From positions 1-36,126 of the forward strand of contig CAZUZI010000010.1 in NCBI GenBank assembly GCA_964625015.1: 36,126 bases of DNA. Direction: 5' to 3'. This DNA comes from UBA5209 sp964625015 (GTDB lineage Bacteria > Patescibacteriota > Dojkabacteria > SC72). Positions 30,165-36,126 of the stretch are shown one piece after another. Within the stretch, counting starts at the first letter, position 1. Each line of letters opens with the position of its first letter. A model generated the notes under the pieces. It was not told the origin of the DNA and did not search any database. It saw only the letters and a list, made by a program, of their open reading frames with translations. A program made the translations under genes and the position numbers.

Positions 30165-30451
30165 CACCGGAATAATAGATACCATCGGATTTGTTACTTT
30201 GTTACCAATGTTACCAGGCTTTTTGAAGTTGGATTTTTTTAGAAAAAATATTTTTGCGGTAACAAAGTAACATTTTTACCCCGAATCAATCTTCCTTATA
30301 TATATAGAGAGATTCCACTGACGGCATTTGTTACCGGATTCTGTAAGATAACAGTAACACGACCTATATATATAAAGGAGATTCCGCCAACCACTGATGA
30401 ATAGTGGGATATGAATGAAAATCAAGTTTTAAAATGTTACCAAATGTTACC
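30130..30451. repeat. Iteron-like GTTACC array, candidate replication origin
   Basis: In the 376-base gap after the primase gene, GTTACC occurs at 30130, 30139, 30201, 30210, 30330, 30436 and 30446. GGTAAC is at 30160 and 30258, with near copies at 30193, 30266 and 30353. Neighbours are spaced 8-10 bases, about one helical turn. A 24-base unit (TATATATA then GGAGATTCC or GAGATTCC) repeats at about 30297 and 30364. AT-rich tracts lie between. The layout resembles an iteron origin; no gene of useful size is present. Confidence 0.55.
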
Positions 30452-30490
30452 AGACAGAATTGAAAATCACACAAGAAAAGGAGAGAAAAA

Positions 30491-32275
30491 ATGCGAGCAA
30501 AGTTGAACGGGCCGCCTGGAACCGGTAAAACCACTTTTTTAATTAAATTAGTTCAAACTGCGGTGGAATCTGGGCTATACGAACCCAGGCGAATCGGTTT
30601 CCTCTCTTTTTCGAAGGCAGGGGCGGAAGAGGCACGGGATAGAGTGGCGAAGTGCTATAAGGGGAGCGGAACTGAATTCCCCTGGTTTAAAACGATTCAT
30701 TCCGCATGTTACAGGCTCCTCGATATACCCCGGAATCAACTTCTAACCCCTACATGGTTGAAAAGATTCGTTCAGGAGTCAAAAATAGAATTGACGATAG
30801 ACACTACTGATAATGACGATGACGACGAAGTTTTTTCTTATCAAAAAATAAAAACCCCCGGAGATTTGGCAAAAACAATCTATTCCTACTCTCTTTTGAC
30901 GGAAACCCCCTGGCAGGAAGCAATCTGGCAGTTCGAAGACGGGTATAACATCCCCGTTGATTATGATACAGTTGAAGATTTTGTAAAAAAATATGAGTCG
31001 TTCAAAAATCCTCGAATTCCAACCCCCGAACATCCCCACCTATACGATTATAACGATATGCTCCTGTGGGTTTTGCGGGAAAATATGTGTCCTCCCCTGG
31101 ATCTCTTGATTGTGGACGAAGTGCAGGACTTATCCCCCCTGATGTTCCGCGTTCTTAATATGTGGGCGGAGAGGATTGAAACGGTGGTTATTGCCGGAGA
31201 CCCCTATCAAGCGATTTTTGAATTTCAGGGAGCAGCCCCTGTTTTAATGATGGAGTGGCGGGCTGACTGGGAGAAAACCCTTGACCAGTCCTTCCGTTGT
31301 CCTTCCCAAATACACTCTGCCGCAAGAAAGATCGTAGGAAGAATGTCCCAGCGATACTCCAACGACAATTTTTCCCCCCGAATACAGGGAGGATTCGTAA
31401 AATCGGGCTGTTATATGCCTTCGTTAAAAACTCTTTGCAATAATTCTGTTTTTTTCCTTGCAAGAGAAAATTTCCGGGTTAACCAGATAAAGTCCAAAAT
31501 TGAAGAGAGAGGAATCCCTTATACCTATACCAGAGGGCGAAAAAGCCCCGTAATGACGAAATATGCTGAAGCGATTTCTTCCTTAGAGAAACTTCGGGCG
31601 GGAAATAAAATTTCGTATCTGGAAATGGATAATTTAATTGATTTTGTCCCTCAAAAAGAAAACCTGGAGAGAGGAGGCAAAACGGCAATACGACAGATGA
31701 GGCCGAATCTTTCCGATTTTGGCAGAGAAGACAAGCAAATTTCCCTTGAAAATTTACCCGCATGGAGATGGACGGATAAGGGAATAAATAAAATAAAAAC
31801 AGGGGATATTTACGGTAAATTATCAGATGTAAAAGAAGGACAAATTAAATATATTCTGTCGGTTTTGAAAAATAATGGATTCGAAGCAATAGGCAGAAAG
31901 CCGAATTTATCCATCGGAACCCTCCATTCGGTAAAAGGCAAAGAGGCTGATACAGTGATAATTGACCCTGTTTTTTGCAAAACCGTAGGGATAGGATACG
32001 AGGATAACCCCGAACCAGAACACCGACTTGCATACGTTGGCATAACGCGGGCAAGGAACGGAGTTTATATCCTCCCCTCGGACGGAGAGTTTTATTACGT
32101 TTACCCCTGTGGTGTCCTCCCCGATTACCCCTCCTGTGGGGAGCCTCTTGACAGAGATAAGGCAATCCAGGAGATACTTTTTGGCGATAGACCGAAGGTT
32201 TATGCCGGAGTAGGAGCGGGACTGAATACAAAAGATGGCGAGTGGGATTTTGACGAATACGATATGCCGTTTTGA
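30491..32275 (+). CDS. UvrD/PcrA-like superfamily 1 helicase
   Basis: 594 residues after AAAAGGAGAG. Walker A Gly-Pro-Pro-Gly-Thr-Gly-Lys-Thr-Thr at 7-15, motif II Val-Asp-Glu-Val-Gln-Asp at 208-213, motif III Gly-Asp-Pro-Tyr-Gln-Ala-Ile-Phe-Glu-Phe-Gln-Gly, motif IV Gln-Ser-Phe-Arg-Cys, then Leu-His-Ser-Val-Lys-Gly-Lys-Glu and Val-Gly-Ile-Thr-Arg-Ala near the end. All are in order. It is shorter than chromosomal UvrD (about 720), as is usual for phage versions. It would unwind DNA during replication or recombination. It stands downstream of the iteron array. Confidence 0.85.
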   Translation: MRAKLNGPPGTGKTTFLIKLVQTAVESGLYEPRRIGFLSFSKAGAEEARDRVAKCYKGSGTEFPWFKTIHSACYRLLDIPRNQLLTPTWLKRFVQESKIELTIDTTDNDDDDEVFSYQKIKTPGDLAKTIYSYSLLTETPWQEAIWQFEDGYNIPVDYDTVEDFVKKYESFKNPRIPTPEHPHLYDYNDMLLWVLRENMCPPLDLLIVDEVQDLSPLMFRVLNMWAERIETVVIAGDPYQAIFEFQGAAPVLMMEWRADWEKTLDQSFRCPSQIHSAARKIVGRMSQRYSNDNFSPRIQGGFVKSGCYMPSLKTLCNNSVFFLARENFRVNQIKSKIEERGIPYTYTRGRKSPVMTKYAEAISSLEKLRAGNKISYLEMDNLIDFVPQKENLERGGKTAIRQMRPNLSDFGREDKQISLENLPAWRWTDKGINKIKTGDIYGKLSDVKEGQIKYILSVLKNNGFEAIGRKPNLSIGTLHSVKGKEADTVIIDPVFCKTVGIGYEDNPEPEHRLAYVGITRARNGVYILPSDGEFYYVYPCGVLPDYPSCGEPLDRDKAIQEILFGDRPKVYAGVGAGLNTKDGEWDFDEYDMPF

Positions 32276-32286
32276 GGAGGTAAAAA

Positions 32287-32526
32287 ATGTTCATCAGGAC
32301 ACAACCGACCACGGAAACCCGAAGCGACCTTGAAAAACTCAGGCAAGGAGTTGCAACCCTGTTACAGGAGTTTTTTACAAAAGCCCAAGACCGGGACGAG
32401 TTAGTCCTTTGCTATTTCTGGGCGGAGAACTGGATTCGGGGCGAAATAGAAAACCAAATGGCGTTAGCCAAGTATAATCTTATGGCGGAAATTGAGGGCA
32501 GGACGAAAAAAGACGAGGAGGCGTAA
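32287..32526 (+). CDS. Small helical protein of unknown function
   Basis: 79 residues after TGAGGAGGTAAAAA, starting 12 bases past the helicase. Mostly helical with two Trp and one Cys, Lys/Glu-rich at the end. It lies between helicase and methylase in the same operon. No family recognised. Confidence 0.55.
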   Translation: MFIRTQPTTETRSDLEKLRQGVATLLQEFFTKAQDRDELVLCYFWAENWIRGEIENQMALAKYNLMAEIEGRTKKDEEA

Positions 32527-32529
32527 CTG

Positions 32530-33114
32530 ATGACCACAACACAGAACAGAGGTTACATAGACATAGCGAAATCCCAGGAGTGGGAGACACCGACAGATTT
32601 ATTCAATATACTTAATAGTATATTTCACTTTCAGACCGATTTAGCCTGCACATCCCGTAATAAGCGGTGCAAGAACGGAATTTATCCTGAAGAAGACGCC
32701 TTATCTAAAAATTGGGGAGACAAAGGAAACTGTTGGCTGAATCCTCCCTACGGTAGAGACCTGCAAAAATGGGTTGAAGCCTGTTATCGGCATATCCATA
32801 AACACCATAATAATAATCTGGTGGTAATGCTTATCCCCAGTTCCACCGAAACCAAATTTTGGCAAAACAGGATATTTACTTCTGCGAACGATGTTTTATT
32901 TTTAAATGGACGACTAAAATTCGAAATTGACGGTCAATCACTGGGGAGCAGTCCCAAAGGCTCTGCCCTGGTATTCTGGGGTATGATGGCGGATAGACAA
33001 AGATTTCAACTTATAAACGCAAAACTTGGAAAATTAATCCACCTCAACGGCGATTTTATAGAGCAGTATATCGCCTATCAAGAGGCTTTGGCTGCGATAA
33101 GCAAGGAACTATAA
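32530..33114 (+). CDS. Phage N6-adenine DNA methyltransferase (Dam family)
   Basis: 194 residues, ribosome site GAGGAGGCG from the end of the previous gene. Glu-Trp-Glu-Thr-Pro at 17-21, Asp-Leu-Ala-Cys at 37-40 (AdoMet pocket region), Ala-Leu-Ser-Lys-Asn-Trp, and the catalytic Asn-Pro-Pro-Tyr-Gly-Arg at 71-76 follow the order of PF05869-type phage methylases. It probably modifies adenines in phage DNA, protecting it from host restriction or marking the origin. Target sequence unknown. Confidence 0.85.
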   Translation: MTTTQNRGYIDIAKSQEWETPTDLFNILNSIFHFQTDLACTSRNKRCKNGIYPEEDALSKNWGDKGNCWLNPPYGRDLQKWVEACYRHIHKHHNNNLVVMLIPSSTETKFWQNRIFTSANDVLFLNGRLKFEIDGQSLGSSPKGSALVFWGMMADRQRFQLINAKLGKLIHLNGDFIEQYIAYQEALAAISKEL

Positions 33115-33140
33115 ATAAATTATAACCGGAGGTAAACTAA

Positions 33141-33590
33141 ATGCCGATTACCCCTACCTACAATATCCTTTTTGCCGATTGGGTCGGCGATGGCGTCCAG
33201 GTATCACTGGAGGTGCTTTGTCCCTTTTGCTCCCATCCGGGGAGCGAGTCCCCAGTTAAAGAATCTCGGTTCGCTTCTACCTGGAGAGAGATTGTTCGTT
33301 TCGACGGCGTTTTCCACTGCCCCGCCTGCAACAAGGACTTCTTTTATCCAGTCCCGGAGAGAACTGCCGGGGATTTCTGCCTTGAATGGCGGCGAAGTCT
33401 GGGAGAAAAAAACGAGAACAGGCAAAGCCACGAGGAAGAGCAAAGGCGGATTATCAGCAAAGAGGCACGGGATTGCTTTTATGCCGATTCCCACCGGGGG
33501 ACACGCAAGGCGGAGAGGAAGCCGAAGTTGAGGAAAAAATGTAGTAATAGACCCCCTGAAGTCCTTCTAAAAGAAGAATTTGGAGTTTGA
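33141..33590 (+). CDS. Zinc-ribbon-like protein
   Basis: 149 residues after CCGGAGGTAAAC. Cys-Pro-Phe-Cys at 27-30 and Cys-Pro-Ala-Cys at 60-63 form a four-cysteine zinc ribbon with a 29-residue insertion. The rest is rich in Arg, Lys and Glu, so nucleic acid contact is plausible. Function unknown. Confidence 0.55.
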   Translation: MPITPTYNILFADWVGDGVQVSLEVLCPFCSHPGSESPVKESRFASTWREIVRFDGVFHCPACNKDFFYPVPERTAGDFCLEWRRSLGEKNENRQSHEEEQRRIISKEARDCFYADSHRGTRKAERKPKLRKKCSNRPPEVLLKEEFGV

Positions 33591-33610
33591 ATTTTGAGGA
33601 GGCGTAAGCA

Positions 33611-33772
33611 ATGTTACACCATGTAAAAACCGAAATCCCTGTAGATATTTTTTGGTATGAAAAATCAGACAATATAGCGCAAGAAGAACAAAATAATATA
33701 AAAATGAAGGAACTGAGATATTTTCATTATACAATTACAAATTTAAAAGAATTCAATATTATAAGTTCTTGA
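33611..33772 (+). CDS. Small hypothetical protein
   Basis: 53 residues, ATG 33611 with AGGAGG at 33597-33602, ending at TGA 33770-33772 inside the following promoter. AT-rich and helical, unlike the previous gene. Not recognised. The strong ribosome site supports it; the composition argues for recent gain. Confidence 0.45.
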   Translation: MLHHVKTEIPVDIFWYEKSDNIAQEEQNNIKMKELRYFHYTITNLKEFNIISS

Positions 33773-33797
33773 CATTACGATTTGACAATGATATAAT
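33769..33797 (+). promoter_or_regulatory. Consensus sigma-70 promoter before terminase
   Basis: TTGACA (33769-33774), exactly 17 bases, TATAAT (33792-33797): a perfect match at both hexamers. It overlaps the stop codon of the small gene at 33611. Transcription starts near 33804. Confidence 0.9.
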
Positions 33798-33829
33798 ATA
33801 ATTGGGTATTGTATGTCCAGACGCAGAAG

Positions 33830-33856
33830 ACCGCCGGAGGTGGCGGTTTTTGGTTT
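33830..33856 (+). terminator. Leader terminator in front of terminase
   Basis: ACCGCC (33830-33835) pairs with GGCGGT (33842-33847), then a T-rich tail. It lies about 30 bases downstream of the likely start and upstream of the terminase start codon. It may be an attenuator, or may cap early transcription from upstream, or give a 45-50 base RNA. Confidence 0.6.
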
Positions 33857-33873
33857 TATGGAGGCTTTTTGAT

Positions 33874-34425
33874 GTGGAGAAAAAACCCTGGGAAAGACTG
33901 GAGGAGGAAAGTTCAAAATCCTACCATGCTTTTCAGGTTTATTTGAATTTCGGGGAAGAAAGAAGCCTCAGAAAAGTAGCAGAAAAAGAGGGGCAAAATG
34001 GGGGTAAAAAGAGGGTAAAGATTTATGAAAAATTATCCTCGAAATACAAATGGGTTGAAAGGGCAAAGGCTTATGACGACTATGTTTTAGGAAAGATAAG
34101 GGACAAGATTGAAAAGAAAAGAATTAAAAGTAAAATCGATAGAATAAAAAAAATAGACCTGATAAAGAAAAGAGTCTTCAGGGAAATATTAAAGCAACCG
34201 CCCGAAGGAACTTTCAGGGAATTATTCAAAATATTCCAGGACGCCCTATACGAGGAAAGAACCGAATTTAAAGAACCCAGCATTATCAAAGAATCCACAT
34301 CCACCACGACAACCGTCAAACAAGAGAAGTCGGATATTAATACCAATATTTCAGGTAGTATCAATCTGCAGGATCTGTCCATGGAGGAGTTAAGGCGAAT
34401 CGCAGATGAAGACGAAAGCGAATAA
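33874..34425 (+). CDS. Terminase small subunit
   Basis: 183 residues from GTG 33874 (GGAGG at 33860-33864, nine bases away; the frame is open further upstream but has no site). An N-terminal helix-turn-helix-like stretch (Ser-Leu-Arg-Lys-Val-Ala-Glu-Lys-Glu-Gly, then Lys-Ile-Tyr-Glu-Lys) and a long charged helix with Lys-rich stretches fit DNA-recognising small terminases. It would bind the packaging site and hand DNA to the large subunit. It overlaps the large subunit gene by 20 bases. Confidence 0.75.
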   Translation: MEKKPWERLEEESSKSYHAFQVYLNFGEERSLRKVAEKEGQNGGKKRVKIYEKLSSKYKWVERAKAYDDYVLGKIRDKIEKKRIKSKIDRIKKIDLIKKRVFREILKQPPEGTFRELFKIFQDALYEERTEFKEPSIIKESTSTTTTVKQEKSDINTNISGSINLQDLSMEELRRIADEDESE

Positions 34426-35845
34426 AAGAGACGCTGTTAACGAAATATGCCGTAGATCTTATATAGATTATTGTATCCGGTCTCACCGGGGACACTGGAG
34501 ACCAGCCAGGCATCTCCGGCTTATTTGTGATAGCCTCCAGGCAGTAGCAGAAGGTAAACTCCATAGACTCATGATCTTCCTTCCGCCCAGGCACGGCAAG
34601 AGTATGACCGTAACAGCAACTTTCCCCAGTTATATTCTGGGAAGGTTCCCCGATCAACGGGTTATTGTCTCCTCCTATTCCTCCGATCTGGCTCACGACT
34701 TTGGAAGGCTGAACCGTCAGAAGATGGAGGAGTTCGGGAAAGAAATATTCGGCATCGATCTTTCCAAAGAAAAAAACTCTCAGGCACAGTGGGAAATCAA
34801 AGGACGCCGGGGCGGAATGGTGGCAGTGGGCATTGGTGGTTCCATCACCGGAAAGGGAGCCGATAAACTGATTATCGACGACCCGATCAAAAATCAGCAG
34901 GAAGCCAACTCCATTACCTACCGGAACCGAGTATGGCATGAGTGGCAGTCAACCCTCAGCACCCGACTACATCCGGGAGCAGCGGTCATCGTCATCCTGA
35001 CCCGGTGGCACGAAGATGATCTTGCAGGGAGATTACTCAATAAGGACTACTGCGACCCGGAGGACTGGAAAATCATAAAACTGCCCGCTATATGCGAAGA
35101 TAACAACGATCCCCTGGAAAGAAAAATCGGAGATCCTCTCTGGGAAGAACACGGCTTCGATCTGCAATGGGCGGAACGAACCAGGAAAAGAGTCGGTTCC
35201 TCGGTCTGGAACGCTCTCTATCAACAAAGACCTTCTCCTGAAGAGGGAAGTATTTTTAATCGTTCATGGTGGAAATTTTATCGGCAGATTCCCAATTATT
35301 TCGACGAAATTATTCAAAGCTGGGACTGTGCCTTCAAAGAAACAGACCACAGCGACTTTGTTGTCGGGCAGGTCTGGGGACGACTGGGCGCAAATAAATA
35401 TCTCCTTGACCAGGTTAGAGACAGAATGGACTTTCCCACTACAATTCAGGCGATACGCAGCTTATCCTCAAAATGGAAAAATAGTCATGCCAAACTGGTA
35501 GAAGATAAAGCCAATGGCAGTGCCGTCATCGATACACTGAAAAACCAAATCCCCGGACTTATTGCCGTAAACCCACAAGGAGGCAAAATCACCCGGGCTC
35601 AGGCCGTTGCCCCCGACATCGAAGCAGGAAACGTCTTCCTACCCGATCCCTCTGTATCTCCCTGGATTCACGATTTTGTTGAAGAGTGCGCATCATTCCC
35701 CAAAGCCGGACACGATGACCAGGTGGACGCCATGACACAGGCTCTTAGACGCTTTCAATCCAGTGCAGGCTCATGGACAGATATAAAAAATATTAATGAT
35801 TCTTATATTTTTAACTCAATTATAGGAAATATGAATAATTGGTGA
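34406..35845 (+). CDS. Terminase large subunit
   Basis: 479 residues, start inside the small subunit gene. ATPase: Pro-Pro-Arg-His-Gly-Lys-Ser at 60-66 (Walker A), Leu-Ile-Ile-Asp-Asp at 155-159 (Walker B), Ile-Leu-Thr-Arg-Trp-His at about 197-202 (coupling motif). Nuclease: Trp-Asp-Cys-Ala-Phe-Lys with Asp 307, Glu-Asp-Lys-Ala-Asn-Gly and His-Asp-Asp-Gln-Val-Asp-Ala near the end. All catalytic carboxylates are present, so the motor looks functional. It cuts and pumps DNA into the prohead. The next gene starts six bases after its TGA. Confidence 0.9.
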   Translation: MKTKANKRDAVNEICRRSYIDYCIRSHRGHWRPARHLRLICDSLQAVAEGKLHRLMIFLPPRHGKSMTVTATFPSYILGRFPDQRVIVSSYSSDLAHDFGRLNRQKMEEFGKEIFGIDLSKEKNSQAQWEIKGRRGGMVAVGIGGSITGKGADKLIIDDPIKNQQEANSITYRNRVWHEWQSTLSTRLHPGAAVIVILTRWHEDDLAGRLLNKDYCDPEDWKIIKLPAICEDNNDPLERKIGDPLWEEHGFDLQWAERTRKRVGSSVWNALYQQRPSPEEGSIFNRSWWKFYRQIPNYFDEIIQSWDCAFKETDHSDFVVGQVWGRLGANKYLLDQVRDRMDFPTTIQAIRSLSSKWKNSHAKLVEDKANGSAVIDTLKNQIPGLIAVNPQGGKITRAQAVAPDIEAGNVFLPDPSVSPWIHDFVEECASFPKAGHDDQVDAMTQALRRFQSSAGSWTDIKNINDSYIFNSIIGNMNNW

Positions 35846-35850
35846 AAGTT

Positions 35851-36126
35851 ATGGCAAAAAGTTTACTTGAAAACATAAGCAGCGGGATACAGAATATTTT
35901 TGTCTCCTCCGTCAGGTGGCTACAAGAGACGAAAAGTAAAATGTCCCCTCCGGCTGGTAGTTTTGGAGTTTCGGGGTCTAAAATATCAGGGCAATTCCTA
36001 ATCGAAGAACAAAATTCCAACCTGCAAAGTCTGGAAGAACGGTGCAGGGTCTTCGACGAGATCGAAAAAGGCTGTCCTCCCGCCAGGCTCTCATATCTGG
36101 TTTATCGTCTGCCTATACTCGCCGCC
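35851..36126 (+). CDS. Probable portal protein, start only
   Basis: ATG 35851 with GTGAAAG upstream; open to the end of the window (92 codons visible). The first 45 residues are helical and Ser-rich with Pro-Pro-Ala-Gly-Ser-Phe-Gly-Val; the rest reads Arg-Cys-Arg-Val-Phe-Asp-Glu-Ile-Glu-Lys. A gene directly after the large terminase is nearly always the portal. The partial sequence has no unique signature. If the genome is circular, its end should appear before base 1 of this window. Confidence 0.55.
   Translation, partial: MAKSLLENISSGIQNIFVSSVRWLQETKSKMSPPAGSFGVSGSKISGQFLIEEQNSNLQSLEERCRVFDEIEKGCPPARLSYLVYRLPILAA

Noticed and set aside
30130..30451. CRISPR array
   Set aside because: Repeat units are six bases, in both orientations, without uniform spacers or cas genes.

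Overview
The window is almost a whole tailed-phage genome (long-tailed, siphovirus-like head and tail genes) of a bacterium with ordinary sigma-70 promoters and strong Shine-Dalgarno sites. The host cannot be named from sequence alone. Nearly all genes lie on the + strand. The order terminase small subunit, terminase large subunit, start of the portal (33.9-36.1 kb, open at the right edge) continues logically into prohead protease/scaffold, decoration protein and major capsid protein at the left edge. The likely reading is a circular or circularly permuted genome of about 38 kb, cut here inside the portal gene. No integrase, endolysin or DNA polymerase was recognised.

Layout. 0.1-3.8 kb: head genes (protease-scaffold fusion with an internal scaffold start, decoration protein, capsid, connector). 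3.9-4.6 kb: a glycosyltransferase inserted among them. 4.6-7.5 kb: head-tail joining, tail tube, and a tail assembly chaperone with a classical -1 frameshift on nine A's. 7.65-9.35 kb: a MuF-type head morphogenesis domain, then an AT-rich HEDLH metalloprotease-like ORF in another frame and a small overlapping gene; this looks like a phage polymorphic toxin with its immunity gene. 9.4-14.4 kb: two tiny genes, tape measure and three virion proteins. 14.45-18.2 kb: a minus-strand block of full-length DnaN and DnaA, with a cluster of seven DnaA boxes between them (a chromosome-type oriC), followed by a membrane-anchored thermonuclease on the + strand. 18.5-23.3 kb: tail tip genes (virion protein, hub, spike/receptor-binding protein, small OB-type protein). 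23.4-25.9 kb: control region with a Cro-like gene, a truncated opposing repressor and small genes, two of which carry near-identical RNA leaders. 25.9-33.8 kb: DNA metabolism (RecB/Cas4-like nuclease, Cys-cluster protein, ERCC4 nuclease, SpoVG-like protein, archaeo-eukaryotic-type primase with PriCT, an iteron-like GTTACC array, UvrD-like helicase, Dam methylase, zinc-ribbon protein). 33.8-36.1 kb: a consensus promoter, a leader terminator, terminase and portal.

How it may work together. The dnaA-oriC-dnaN cassette sits inside a tail gene series, not at a phage/host border: tape measure is on one side and hub and spike on the other, with no duplicated functions. The simplest reading is a phage or phage-plasmid that carries its own initiator, clamp and origin, perhaps besides a primase/iteron origin. 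Three families of dispersed palindromes occupy the late-gene spacers. One forms the TAG stop codons of upstream genes and lies in frame inside the protease-scaffold gene. They occur only between about 0.8 and 21 kb; the compact early region has none.
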